The notes below the pieces were generated by a model. That model saw nothing but the letters and a program-made list of their open reading frames with translations, was not told the origin of the DNA and searched no databases. 64,000 nt of DNA. Origin: G020348185 sp964525045 (GTDB taxonomy: Bacteria; Nitrospirota; Nitrospiria; Nitrospirales; UBA8639). The position numbers and the translations under genes were made by a program. The DNA lies in the NCBI GenBank assembly GCA_964525045.1, contig CAZGFD010000014.1:1-64000 (forward strand), in the 5' to 3' direction. Shown piece by piece: positions 42,674 through 51,702 of the stretch; position 1 is the first letter of the stretch; the number at the start of each line of letters is the position of its first letter.

Positions 42674-43068
42674 TTCGAATTTTGTTGGATTCGGATGTCA
42701 TCATCGCGCACTTCAGAAATGATGGGCAGATCGCAGGCGTATTAGAACAACTGGTCGAGGGTGGCTCTTCCTTGCTTGTGAGTCCCATTGCCTATGCCGA
42801 AATTGTGGCTGGTATGCGATCGGGGGAAGAAAGAGTCATTAACGAATTTTTTCGATCGGTTGATTGCCTGGTGATTGATGAACCAACTGGCAAGAAAGCA
42901 GGGGAATATCTCAAGAGCTTTTCTAAAAATGCAGGAGTAAAGATTGCTGATGCCCTTGTCGCAGCCGTCGCACATACCAACAACCTCCAGTTGTTTACCC
43001 TTAATCGAAAACATTACCCAATGAAAGACATTCAATTATTCATGCCCTCCAAAATCAACGAAAAATAG
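42670..43068 (+). CDS. PIN-domain toxin (VapC family)
   Basis: A 132-residue PIN-domain ribonuclease. Acidic Mg2+ site: Asp8 (LLDSDVII), Glu44 (AYAEIVAGM) and Asp94 (KIADALVAAVAH); LFTLNRKHY closes the fold. Family knowledge: VapC toxins cut tRNA or rRNA at specific sites. Translationally coupled to the antitoxin gene by an ATGA overlap. Complete and apparently functional. Confidence 0.88.
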   Translation: MIRILLDSDVIIAHFRNDGQIAGVLEQLVEGGSSLLVSPIAYAEIVAGMRSGEERVINEFFRSVDCLVIDEPTGKKAGEYLKSFSKNAGVKIADALVAAVAHTNNLQLFTLNRKHYPMKDIQLFMPSKINEK

Positions 43069-43112
43069 TGGGTCGCGGATCTCAAAAAACCGAAAAAGCC
43101 AAAGTAAAGACA

Positions 43113-43408
43113 ATGCCACTCACCCGTGATTTTAAACAAACCTTTAAAGCCCGGGCAGAACCTGATCCCACTTTTCGGGAGGAACTCTTAAAGTGAGGAG
43201 TGCAAGCTCTTCTTATGGGAGGCCTGGGCACTGGCAAAGCTATCCTGCGGGATTTTCTGAACTAGCCGACCTGTCGGCAAAAACACCTGAAAGCCTGATG
43301 CGAATGCTTGGCCCGAAGGGAAATCCAAGGGCAAAAAACCTTTTAGATATTATTCAGGTATTTCAGGAACAAGAAGGGTTGCAGCTTAAAATTACAGCGA
43401 TGCATTAA
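43113..43408 (+). pseudogene. Broken HigA-like antitoxin/regulator gene
   Basis: Starts MPLTRDFKQTFKARAEPDPT and FREELLK, then an in-frame TGA (43194), then GVQALLMGGLGTGKAILRDF. A frame change near 43250 leads to LADLSAKTPESLMRMLGPKG and the tail NLLDIIQVFQEQEGLQLKI. Joined, this is the usual addiction-module HTH protein that accompanies a HigB-like toxin; the piece between LRDF and LADLS is shortened. No toxin gene is next to it. Confidence 0.72.
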
Positions 43409-43427
43409 TTCTTTCGCTCCACCCCAT

Positions 43428-45947
43428 TTATTTTGGTGATTTTGTTCGCTTGGTTGGCGTTGCTTGCAACGGATCATCCGGCCAATGATGTTTGGGATAC
43501 CGGCCTCTTAATTCTTTTTTTACTTCCTGGTAACTATTCGCCCAAAAGCTCACCAGGTCTTGCGTGACCTGCACGGGCCGTCGAGCCGGAGATAAGAGAT
43601 GGATCGTGACCGGCACCCTTCCTTTTCCAATCTTTGGGGTCTCCCTTTGGCCGAACATTTCTTGAAGGCGAACCGCCAATACGGGGGACTCATTGGCATG
43701 ATACTGTAATGGAATTCTTGATCCTGTGGGAACCGTGAGGTGCGTCGGGGCTTGTTGATCCAACTCCTTTTGTTGTTTCCAATTTGTGAGGGCGTGCAAA
43801 GGTTTTTTGAGATCAATGCGCCGGACTTGGGCCAGACGGGTTAAGCTAACCAAATAGGGGCCCAGCCATTCTTCGATGGTATCCAGGAGGTGTTGATCGC
43901 TCACGTCCGGCCAACCGGATTCTTCGCCGTCAATCCGTCGCATGCATAAGACTCGAGCTTGCCAGTTCCGCAGTTCCTTGGTCCAAGGGAGACCATCGAT
44001 TCCTTGTCGCCGAAGGCCCTGGATCAAGGCCGCAGTCACCTGATCAGAATCCGGGTGGGTGATCTTTTGATCCTGTAATATCAATTCTCCCAACCGGCGT
44101 TGCTGACTAGCCGTCACCTCCAACGCCCGATTATCCCACGTGACACATTGCACATTCCTGAGTTGATCAGAGAAATGCTCCTCGAGGTCTTCAAGGCTAA
44201 CAGGAGCCGCAAGGAATATCCGTGCCCATTGTTGAGCGCCATCAAGGTGAGCAATCACAAGATGATCTTCGCTTGACAAGGCTTGGGGTTCGGAAAAATA
44301 GGCTCCACGGCCGTTGGCTAATTGGTAGCGTTGTTCTGCACGATTTTGACATTGCGCAATCCGGTCCGGATAGGCAAAAGCCAGGAGCAGGCCAACGGTC
44401 TCCGGGTCCTCTTTTTTCTGTGCTCTTTTTTCCGGGGTCAATGTCAATTGTTTTTTTAACTGCTCTGTCACTTTGTGAATTCGCTGCAGGGCGGTTCGAT
44501 CGACTGTAATTCCCTTAGTCATGGTCTTAGGGTGATGAAGCACATCAACCCGAACTCGAAGATCCGGATTGCGCTCACCCGGCTTCGCTTTAAGGAAGTC
44601 CCGTTCACTTAACAAGGCAGCCAGTTCGCAGGCTAACCTTTCCAGCCCCAATGACTTGGCTCTGAGCACCATGTGAGCCAGGCGGGGATGGATAGGCAGT
44701 ACCGCCATCTGTTTCCCGTGGGATGTTATGTGTCCCTCATCATCCAGTGCGCCTAGCCGTACCAGTAATTCCCTTGCCTGGGAATACGCCCCGGGCGGGG
44801 GGGCGTCCAACCAGGACAGCTCGTTGAGGTTAGTAGTACCCCAAAGGGCGAGTTCCAAAACGAGCGAGGAGAGGTCACCCTCCAAGATTTCAGGTGTTGT
44901 CCGTTGGAGTAAGGCTTGATGTTCCCCAGCGGTCCAGAGACGATAACAGACTCCCGGTTCAATCCGTCCGGCTCGGCCCTGGCGCTGGTCGGCAGAGTCT
45001 TTGGACACTTTGATGGTTTCAAGCCGGCTCATGCCACTTCGAGGATCGAACCGAGCCACCCGGACAAGGCCTGTGTCGATGACCACCCGGATCCCTTCAA
45101 TGGTTAAACTCGTTTCCGCAATGTTTGTGGCCAATACGATTTTTCGTTGACCAGGTGGGGGCGGTTGAATCGCCCGGTCCTGGTCAGATTGAGAAAGATC
45201 TCCGTAGAGCGGAGCCAGATGTACCGTGGGGCCAAGATCCAAACTTTGAAGTCCCCGTTCGACTCGCCGAATTTCTGCCATGCCTGGTAGGAAAACCAAT
45301 AGGTTTCCTGTGTTATGGGAAAAAGCGTTTTTGACGGCTTGCACGACCGTGTGCTCGGTCATTTTCGGATCCGGTTTGCTAAGGTAGCGGGTTGCAATGG
45401 GGAATATCTGCCCTGCACAATGGATGATGGGTGCATTCCCCAGAAGGGATGCGATATTCCCGGTGTCCAACGTTGCAGACATCACGAGAATGCGCAGGTC
45501 TTCACGGAGGGCTTTTTGGGATTCCAGACACAGGGCAAGCCCCAAATCCGCGTGGAGGCTCCTTTCATGAAATTCATCGAAGATAACGAATCCATACCCG
45601 GAGAGCGAGGGATCGTGTTGAAGGATGCGGGTAAAAATGCCTTCGGTCACAACTTCTATCCGTGTGCGGGGTCCAATCTTTGTATCCATTCGAATGCGAT
45701 AGCCAACGGTATCTCCAACTTGTTCGCCCAGGGTGAGCGCCATTCGGTGCGCAGCCGCCCGCGCCGCCAATCTGCGCGGTTCCAGCATGACGATCCGTTG
45801 AGGGGTGAGCCATGATTCATTCAATAAAGCGAGTGGAACGCGAGTCGTTTTCCCGGCACCAGGTTGTGCCGTTAGGACGGCATGAGGGGCGTTCTGTAAT
45901 GCCTCTTTCAACTCAGGGATAATTGAATCAACGGGTAATGCGGTCAT
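43428..45947 (-). CDS. hrpB: ATP-dependent helicase HrpB
   Basis: An 839-residue DEAH-type helicase. Walker A QPGAGKTT (28-35), DEFHER at 124-129 (the HrpB form of the DExH box), SATLD, then TNIAETSLTIEGIRVVIDTG and DQRQGRAGRIEPG in the second RecA domain. The HA2 region and the HrpB-specific C-terminus follow. Full length for the family. Role in RNA metabolism is not well defined. It converges on the broken antitoxin gene. Confidence 0.93.
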   Translation of the reverse strand: MTALPVDSIIPELKEALQNAPHAVLTAQPGAGKTTRVPLALLNESWLTPQRIVMLEPRRLAARAAAHRMALTLGEQVGDTVGYRIRMDTKIGPRTRIEVVTEGIFTRILQHDPSLSGYGFVIFDEFHERSLHADLGLALCLESQKALREDLRILVMSATLDTGNIASLLGNAPIIHCAGQIFPIATRYLSKPDPKMTEHTVVQAVKNAFSHNTGNLLVFLPGMAEIRRVERGLQSLDLGPTVHLAPLYGDLSQSDQDRAIQPPPPGQRKIVLATNIAETSLTIEGIRVVIDTGLVRVARFDPRSGMSRLETIKVSKDSADQRQGRAGRIEPGVCYRLWTAGEHQALLQRTTPEILEGDLSSLVLELALWGTTNLNELSWLDAPPPGAYSQARELLVRLGALDDEGHITSHGKQMAVLPIHPRLAHMVLRAKSLGLERLACELAALLSERDFLKAKPGERNPDLRVRVDVLHHPKTMTKGITVDRTALQRIHKVTEQLKKQLTLTPEKRAQKKEDPETVGLLLAFAYPDRIAQCQNRAEQRYQLANGRGAYFSEPQALSSEDHLVIAHLDGAQQWARIFLAAPVSLEDLEEHFSDQLRNVQCVTWDNRALEVTASQQRRLGELILQDQKITHPDSDQVTAALIQGLRRQGIDGLPWTKELRNWQARVLCMRRIDGEESGWPDVSDQHLLDTIEEWLGPYLVSLTRLAQVRRIDLKKPLHALTNWKQQKELDQQAPTHLTVPTGSRIPLQYHANESPVLAVRLQEMFGQRETPKIGKGRVPVTIHLLSPARRPVQVTQDLVSFWANSYQEVKKELRGRYPKHHWPDDPLQATPTKRTKSPK

Positions 45948-46048
45948 CGCGTGTGTTTCGTGAAGTGGTAGGGATGGGTGTACAATACCTTAGAGGGTAA
46001 TGGGAAGGTAGGACATGAATTTGCCATGAAGAGTATGTGGGGGAAATT

Positions 46049-46528
46049 ATGATAATGGTGACTGGGCTATTCGTGTTTCTCAGTCTAACAAATCCGGTTA
46101 AGAGTCAACCGTACCCGGTAAGTGGCGACGCGGCCCCTTCCATAACATGTCCGAAGGATTTATCAGCGCTCCGTCCTCAAATGGAAGCGGTACTCGCTTC
46201 GGTTTCAAGTGCTGACTTTAAAAAAGCCATCCTCGCGTCCTTATCGGCTTCCATTCCCGATGCGATCCGGCGGGCCGACGGGATCAATGCCCAGATTGCT
46301 TATTTGCAAAGGGAAATAGCTGAGCAAGAGCAGGTACAAAAGTATTCAGAAAAAATTGCCCGGGAGGTCAACGGCAATTTTATGGAGCCGTTGAAACCCT
46401 GTCGGCGGAACGAAATAGGAAGTTATTGTACGGCCGTCGAAGAGTATTACATTTCCTCGGCGTCCAACTTGGCGAATCGATCCTTCCTCGATGCGTTGCA
46501 GTGTTATAAACGACAAGGCATGCGATAG
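46049..46528 (+). CDS. Secreted protein of unknown function
   Basis: A 159-residue protein with an N-terminal signal (MVTGLFVFLSLTNPVKSQPY) and four cysteines (ITCPKD, KPCRR, SYCTAVEE, LQCYKRQ) that could form two disulfides. The middle is helical (AQIAYLQREIAEQEQVQKYS). The ATG at 46049 follows GGGGGAA. It precedes the diheme peroxidase gene by 128 bases on the same strand. Family not recognised. Confidence 0.6.
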   Translation: MIMVTGLFVFLSLTNPVKSQPYPVSGDAAPSITCPKDLSALRPQMEAVLASVSSADFKKAILASLSASIPDAIRRADGINAQIAYLQREIAEQEQVQKYSEKIAREVNGNFMEPLKPCRRNEIGSYCTAVEEYYISSASNLANRSFLDALQCYKRQGMR

Positions 46529-46656
46529 CACGGTTGCTGAATTTACACATTTGAATTGCCTTTGGCGTGCCTTTAAGATACAAAAGTCGAAACCGGGATT
46601 GGGTGTGGTTTAAATAGTTGGGTTTCCTATCAGAAAAGTCAAAAGGAGGTTTGCCC

Positions 46657-47715
46657 ATGATTCAGGTCCGTCGTTTCGTGGTCGTAATGGCGATGATTGC
46701 CCTAATTGGCTCCCTGGTGCCGTTGTCTTGGGTAATGGGAGAAGAGACGGCTCCCGGAATGGTCACGATTGATGGCCACACCGTTCCGGATATTGGGCCC
46801 CTGCCCACGGCTGTGCCTATTCCGGCAACGAACTTGAATTATGCCTCAAAAATTAAGCTCGGGGAGCAATTGTACTTCGACGGACGTTTATCACAAAACA
46901 ACTCGATTTCGTGTGCATTTTGCCATACTCCCGGCTTGGGATTTGCCGATCCGAAACAGGTCTCAGTGGGAGTTGACGGGAAACGAGGCGGACGCCAGGC
47001 CCCAACCGTCTATAACACGGCTTTTAATCCCGTACAATTCTGGGATGGCCGGGCCGGATCATTAGAAGAGCAGGCTATTGGCCCAATTATTAATCCCGTA
47101 GAAATGGCCGAGACCTATGAGAATGTTGTGAAGAAGCTCAGTGCGCTTCAGGGCTATCGGGATCAGTTCCAGGCGGTATTTGGAACCGGCGTCAGTGTCC
47201 AAGGAATTGCGGAAGCCATTGCCGCGTATGAACGGACGATCATTTCCACCAATTCAGCTTTTGATAAGTACGTGTTGGGTGATAAATCTGCCATGAGCAA
47301 AGAGGCACAACGGGGATTGGCGCTTTTCAAGGGTAAAGCTCGCTGTATTCTCTGTCATAATGGACCGAATTTTACGGACAATCAATTTCATAATCTAGGC
47401 GTTCCCCAGGTCGGACCCATGAAGGAAGATTTGGGACGATATTATGTGACGAAGCAAGAACGGGACAAAGGTGCATTTAAAACACCAACTCTGCGAAGCA
47501 TCATTGAGACCGCGCCCTATATGCACGACGGAGCGTTTAAGACCTTGGAAGAAGTAGTCGATTTTCTCAATAAGGGGGGTGGCCCGAATTCCCATTTAAG
47601 TCCCCTCATGAAGCCCTTAGGGTTGAAAGACCAGGAAAAAACCGATCTCATCGCGTTCTTACAGGCGTTAACCGGTGAGGAAATTCCTTTTGAGTTTCCT
47701 GAATTGCCGGAGTAG
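46657..47715 (+). CDS. Diheme cytochrome c peroxidase (MauG/CcpA family)
   Basis: A 352-residue periplasmic enzyme with a signal peptide. Two heme motifs: Cys86-x-x-Cys89-His90 (CAFCH) and Cys230-x-x-Cys233-His234 (CILCH). FWDGRAGSLEEQA and FKTPTLRSIIETAPYMHDGA are family hallmarks; MHDGA supplies a distal ligand. It reduces hydrogen peroxide with electrons from small cytochromes. The start at 46657 has AAAGGAGG upstream. Confidence 0.92.
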   Translation: MIQVRRFVVVMAMIALIGSLVPLSWVMGEETAPGMVTIDGHTVPDIGPLPTAVPIPATNLNYASKIKLGEQLYFDGRLSQNNSISCAFCHTPGLGFADPKQVSVGVDGKRGGRQAPTVYNTAFNPVQFWDGRAGSLEEQAIGPIINPVEMAETYENVVKKLSALQGYRDQFQAVFGTGVSVQGIAEAIAAYERTIISTNSAFDKYVLGDKSAMSKEAQRGLALFKGKARCILCHNGPNFTDNQFHNLGVPQVGPMKEDLGRYYVTKQERDKGAFKTPTLRSIIETAPYMHDGAFKTLEEVVDFLNKGGGPNSHLSPLMKPLGLKDQEKTDLIAFLQALTGEEIPFEFPELPE

Positions 47716-47769
47716 ACCGTGGCGGATATGGAGTGTTTCTTTCTGCGTGTGCGTTTACCCTCACCCTCA

Positions 47770-47792
47770 CCCTCTCCCTTAAAGGGAGAGGG
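47770..47792. repeat. CCCTCTCCC palindromic repeat, copy 2
   Basis: CCCTCTCCCTT (47770-47780) and AAGGGAGAGGG (47782-47792) around one base, preceded by CCCTCACCCTCA. Same family as 40581-40603. It lies between the convergent peroxidase and dapF genes and could work as a bidirectional transcript end. Confidence 0.6.
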
Positions 47793-47837
47793 GAGTTAGG
47801 TTATTCCATAAAATTTTTTCAAAAGAATTTTGGGGAT

Positions 47838-48707
47838 TTATCGTAAGGAGTCAATGAAGGCTTGGCTGATTTCTCCGCGAGCCACTTCTGCGACCGGTCC
47901 TTTCATGGTGAGGGAGTAGAGTGGATCGACCGTGATGGCGAGTGTTCCTCCGGGGGCCTTGATCGTTACGGGACTCTTGACCAACCCCAATCGCACGCCG
48001 GCACTGGCCACCGCACAAGCCGAAGATCCCGAGGCCTGAGTTTCGCCAGCCCCACGTTCCCAGATCAAAATCGAAATGGTGTGGGGGCCGGTAGGAACGG
48101 CAAGCTGGACATTGGTCCGTTTTGGAAATGTTGAGTGATGTTCCAATTCAGGACCTAGTCGAAGAAGATCCTCTCGGGTCCATTTTTCCCCTTTCTTTTT
48201 GAACACGACGCAGTGCGGGTTGCCGACACTGACTCCAGTAAATCGGAGCGACTGGTCTGCGGCTTTCACAGGCTGCTGGATGAGCTCAGGGACCCGGAGA
48301 GAACATGGCAAGTCATTGGGTTGAAAGGACGCCCGCCCCATGTCGACCGTCGCTCCATCCACATGGCCGTGTCCATTAAGTTGCAATGTGATTTGAACAA
48401 GCCCACCCTTTGTTTGGACAGTGAAACTCCGTTTTTTGGTCTTTCGGGTCGCGTAGAGATAACAACCAAAAATACGTAGCCCGTTTCCTGATTTTTCGGC
48501 CTCACTGCCATCAGGATTATAGATCCGCAAGCCGAAATCAGCCTTTTTCGAGGTTTGGAATGCAAGAATCCCATCACTTCCGATTCCCCAGTTGCGATCA
48601 CAAATTGTGCGAATAATTCGAGGTGTCAATTTAAAGGTTAAGTGGGCGGGATCCAAAGCGATATAATCGTTTCCTAATCCATGCCCTTTAAAAAATTGGT
48701 TTTTCAT
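47838..48707 (-). CDS. dapF: Diaminopimelate epimerase homologue with Ser for both catalytic Cys
   Basis: A 289-residue protein with the full DapF frame: FFKGHGLGNDYIALD, GIGSDGIL, NPDGSEAEKSGNGLRIFG, VGNPHCVVF, RTNVQ and WERGAGETQASGSSACA. In ordinary DapF the acid/base residues are the Cys of CGNG and of ACGxGA. Here both are serine: Ser73 (AEKSGNG) and Ser226 (TQASGSS). The rest of the substrate-binding pattern is kept, so the gene is under selection. It may be a slower epimerase, or act on another substrate. No other lysine-pathway gene is adjacent. Confidence 0.85.
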   Translation of the reverse strand: MKNQFFKGHGLGNDYIALDPAHLTFKLTPRIIRTICDRNWGIGSDGILAFQTSKKADFGLRIYNPDGSEAEKSGNGLRIFGCYLYATRKTKKRSFTVQTKGGLVQITLQLNGHGHVDGATVDMGRASFQPNDLPCSLRVPELIQQPVKAADQSLRFTGVSVGNPHCVVFKKKGEKWTREDLLRLGPELEHHSTFPKRTNVQLAVPTGPHTISILIWERGAGETQASGSSACAVASAGVRLGLVKSPVTIKAPGGTLAITVDPLYSLTMKGPVAEVARGEISQAFIDSLR

Positions 48708-48878
48708 GTAGCCTCTGATGCGGTGTCCAAAATGGTAAATCGACGACTCTCCTACTCATCAATTAGTAGGTAAAACTTCGACCAAATTATAAGAATAGAC
48801 GAGAATCCTGTCAAAAGTGGCGAGACCGGAGTTGGAAGTAGGAAATTGTTTTACCTAAAACACCTGAATCGTTTACCC

Positions 48879-48906
48879 CGAAACCCGAAACGCGAAACCC
48901 GAAACT
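48879..48906 (+). repeat. CGAAACC heptamer array, left of yeiH
   Basis: CGAAACC, CGAAACG, CGAAACC and CGAAACT in tandem, ending three bases before the stop end of the YeiH gene. The matching array at 50299-50326 is inverted relative to this one. Confidence 0.6.
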
Positions 48907-48908
48907 TC

Positions 48909-50204
48909 TCAATCCCCCAACACCGGTTGATCAAACAGAATACCGCCGAAGGCTAAATATGCGGCCAGGAGGGTCAAGACAATATTAAAGGATTGACCGG
49001 TTACATAGAGCCAGATCGGTTTCCCGCCAACAAGTTGGGAAGTCAGTTGCCGGAAGTTGGATTCCAAGCCAATTGCGACAAATGCCAAGGCAAACCACCA
49101 TCCTCGAAGACCTTTGGTTATGGTGAGAATACTCTTGACCTCCTCCTGGCCCAGGAGGGGGACAAGGACTAAAGAAAAAAATAGGGAAGCGCCAAGAAAC
49201 CCAACAATAAATTTTGGAAATCGATTCCATATTTCCATGGCAGAGGGCCGTGGGGCCAATGGATCTTTCTCCACGACTGAGACCCAATACACGGCGATGA
49301 CAAAGGCGATGATTCCGATCAGGACGTTTTGAATCAGTTTTACCACGGCAGCGACCTTTTCCGCCTGTTCCCCTAGAAGCGCCCCCGCGGCCACCACGGC
49401 CCCAGTCGAGTCCACGGTGCCACCGATCCATGCTCCACCCACCAGCTGATCAAAACCGAATACCCGGCATAAGGCCGGCATACCCACCATCATGGCGACC
49501 GTAAAAATCATTGTCATGCCAACCGCCAGGGAAAGTTCTTCTTTTTTGGCTTTGCAGGCCGCCGCTGCGGCAATGGCGGCGCTGACCCCACAAACTGAGG
49601 TTGCACAGGAAATCACCATCACCAATGACTTGGAGGCCATGTTGAGGACTCGTGTTCCGAACAGCCACATAAACACGACAACAATGGGGGTGACCATCCA
49701 GGCGACGAGAAGTCCAGGGCCACCGAGCGCCAGAATTTTTTGTATGAGGATTTCGGCACCTAATAGCACTAACCCGGTCTTAATAAATAATTCCGATCGA
49801 GCTCCCACCAACAACCATCCGGGGGTTCCGACCGTGTTGGCAATCAGCAGACCTAAAGCCAATGCCCATAACGCATAGCCTAACCCTAGATCTTTTAAGG
49901 TTGTATGACTGGCAGTGAGTTTCGCGAGCAGCGCGAGGAAAAAGGCTACCGAAAATCCTACGATGAAGGGCCAGATTGACTGCCCTATTGCCCGAATGCC
50001 TGTGGTCGTCAGAAGAGTCAGTCCTAACCAAAGGACCATAATCGTGAACAGGGTAGAGGAGGGGAAGGCATCAAATGGATGAGTGGTCCATTTGGCAGGT
50101 TTGGGAACCCCGTCGATAATTCCCACGATGGCCAGAAAGATCAAAAAAAATCCAAACCAGACCGCCCACCAATCTTCAGATCGCAAAAGGCTTTGCGCCT
50201 GCAT
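48909..50204 (-). CDS. YeiH/UPF0324-family membrane protein
   Basis: A 431-residue protein with about eleven hydrophobic helices. Family features: LIANTVGTPGWLLVGARSEL, KTGLVLLGAEILI, CATSVCGVSAAIAAAAACKA and GAWIGGTVDSTGAVVAAGAL. Members are annotated as putative sulfate exporters on slim evidence. About 40 residues longer at the N-terminus than typical. The gene sits between inverted CGAAACC arrays. A small membrane protein gene lies upstream on the same strand. Confidence 0.85.
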   Translation of the reverse strand: MQAQSLLRSEDWWAVWFGFFLIFLAIVGIIDGVPKPAKWTTHPFDAFPSSTLFTIMVLWLGLTLLTTTGIRAIGQSIWPFIVGFSVAFFLALLAKLTASHTTLKDLGLGYALWALALGLLIANTVGTPGWLLVGARSELFIKTGLVLLGAEILIQKILALGGPGLLVAWMVTPIVVVFMWLFGTRVLNMASKSLVMVISCATSVCGVSAAIAAAAACKAKKEELSLAVGMTMIFTVAMMVGMPALCRVFGFDQLVGGAWIGGTVDSTGAVVAAGALLGEQAEKVAAVVKLIQNVLIGIIAFVIAVYWVSVVEKDPLAPRPSAMEIWNRFPKFIVGFLGASLFFSLVLVPLLGQEEVKSILTITKGLRGWWFALAFVAIGLESNFRQLTSQLVGGKPIWLYVTGQSFNIVLTLLAAYLAFGGILFDQPVLGD

Positions 50205-50298
50205 AGATGCTCCTTGTGAGAGGGCCGACTTAAAGTGTTCGGCACTGATTGGGAAAGATGATAATGGGACTATGAATGGGGATCAATACCTCAAAAAA

Positions 50299-50326
50299 GA
50301 GTTTCGAGTTTCGGGTTTCGAGTTTT
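50299..50326 (-). repeat. CGAAACC heptamer array, right of yeiH (inverted)
   Basis: On the minus strand it reads AAACTCGAAACCCGAAACTC and onward. Same heptamer as 48879-48906 in opposite orientation, so the two arrays flank the YeiH gene as imperfect inverted repeats about 1.4 kb apart. Confidence 0.6.
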
Positions 50327-50434
50327 AGGACAAAATAGGGAATGAGGAGATTGCAGACGGGAAAGGGTTAGGATTGGAATTAGACTTTTTGGATTAGCGG
50401 ATGATGCGGGTAGGATTGATGAACAATGGAGCTA

Positions 50435-50481
50435 CCAAGAAGGCCCAATCCTTTTTCAAGGGAGGTGGAGGGCCTTCTTGG
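50435..50481 (-). terminator. 12-bp perfect hairpin after the small membrane gene
   Basis: CCAAGAAGGCCC (50435-50446) pairs with GGGCCTTCTTGG (50470-50481) around a 23-base loop. It lies nine bases beyond the stop of the 86-residue membrane protein gene. No T run follows on the minus strand, so it may stabilise the 3' end more than terminate. Confidence 0.5.
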
Positions 50482-50489
50482 CAGGCAGG

Positions 50490-50750
50490 TCAGTCACGGC
50501 ACAACTTTTTCCCGAGGAGTGCAAATATCACTGGGATGGCGATGGCCGTCACCAGACCAAAAATTCCGATCCATGAACTGACGAAGAGAACCTGGACAAG
50601 TGCTGGAAGAGATATCTGGTCAAGATTCATCCAACCGTATAGAAGGAACATCACCCCCAGGACAAAAACGCCCAAAAACACCTCTTCAAATATCTTCATG
50701 CCTTTCTCAATGCAATGCCATTTTTCATTTTCGAAAGTTGTGAGTTTCAT
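50490..50750 (-). CDS. Small membrane protein with two helices
   Basis: An 86-residue protein. Hydrophobic segments at about 22-41 (EVFLGVFVLGVMFLLYGW) and 55-78 (LFVSSWIGIFGLVTAIAIPV), with a polar N-terminus. GGAGGT ribosome site at good spacing. A strong hairpin follows the stop. Family not recognised; no motif beyond the two helices. Confidence 0.6.
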   Translation of the reverse strand: MKLTTFENEKWHCIEKGMKIFEEVFLGVFVLGVMFLLYGWMNLDQISLPALVQVLFVSSWIGIFGLVTAIAIPVIFALLGKKLCRD

Positions 50751-51020
50751 GGCTACCTCCCTGCTACTTTTCCCCTTTCATATTTCCGGAGATTACGGAA
50801 TACCTATTAAATTATTAAGCAAATGTAGTGCCAATGAGCGGTTCTCCAAGTTGAAGTCAATGCTTTTCATTTTTTTCAATGGGTTACGAAGGCCATTTCC
50901 TCCTAGGATGGGTTTTAATTTCAGGTAGAGGCTTGAACGAATCCAAGGTTCCGCGAAATGACGCGGCACCTTGTAGACAGGGTGTATTACTTTATAGACA
51001 TTCCGAGGGTGTTCATAATT

Positions 51021-51656
51021 TTAAGCGCCCTTTCGTCCCTCAGCCTTTTGGTTGAAATAGGCAAGAATCTTTTTATCATCTTCTCCAGCCTCCCACACCT
51101 TCCGTAAGAATTCAGAAAGGCCAATATTTCGTTCTTCGAGAAATGGCCGATCCCTACCGCACCCATACATAATGTCCGGCGGTAACTTTCCGCGAAGTTT
51201 TGCCCTTGCCTTTGCAATAATTCGTGGAAGCCATTGGTGTCCGCCCATTGAGGCCCAGGGTGAAGGGAGAGCATCCGAAATTGTATCGGATGATTCGAAT
51301 TTCCCATCCTGAACCTTTATAAAGTATTCCCGGCGAAGTCCTGTGACCTCGCGAATCTCGTCCGGCGTAGGAACGCGCTCTTCAGCCCAATCTTCAACAA
51401 AGTCGTAAATTTCTTGAGGGGATGCCCCAATTGATCGGAGGAACGCTCTGTCTTCTTGAGAGAACATATGATCGGCTTCCCTGATCCCCTGCTCAAATGC
51501 CTCCACCGCTCGGTCGAACAATCCCTGAAAGGTATTCTCCCAGTCTTCGCGGCGTGGATCTAGATTGGATGGGTTATGTGAGATCTCTTCTTCTATGTTC
51601 AGGGTCGGTCTTTTCTCGGAATGATAGGGTTGTTGAGACATATTAGGAATCGTCAT
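51021..51656 (-). CDS. DUF5069-domain protein
   Basis: About 211 residues. The C-terminal half has the DUF5069 pattern: LPSPWASMGGHQWLPRIIAK, ARAKLRGKLP, YGCGRDRPFLEERNIG and EAGEDDKKILAYFNQ. The N-terminal half has an acidic helical stretch and RVPTPDEIREVTGLRREYFIK. Function of the domain is unknown. I prefer the ATG at 51656 (GGAG upstream) to the GTG five codons earlier. It lies 46 bases after the pirin gene and may be the last gene of that series. Confidence 0.75.
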   Translation of the reverse strand: MTIPNMSQQPYHSEKRPTLNIEEEISHNPSNLDPRREDWENTFQGLFDRAVEAFEQGIREADHMFSQEDRAFLRSIGASPQEIYDFVEDWAEERVPTPDEIREVTGLRREYFIKVQDGKFESSDTISDALPSPWASMGGHQWLPRIIAKARAKLRGKLPPDIMYGCGRDRPFLEERNIGLSEFLRKVWEAGEDDKKILAYFNQKAEGRKGA

Positions 51657-51702
51657 TATTAGGTTCTCCACATCATCTGGTTAGTGCTTAATGAAGTCAT
51701 GA

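Noticed and set aside
45315..45815. Plus-strand 166-codon frame inside hrpB
   Set aside because: Antisense shadow of the conserved helicase domain; the protein reads like reverse-complement helicase codons.
50401..50928. Plus-strand 175-codon frame over the small membrane gene
   Set aside because: The minus-strand gene has a strong ribosome site, two helices and a 3' hairpin; the plus frame has none of these.
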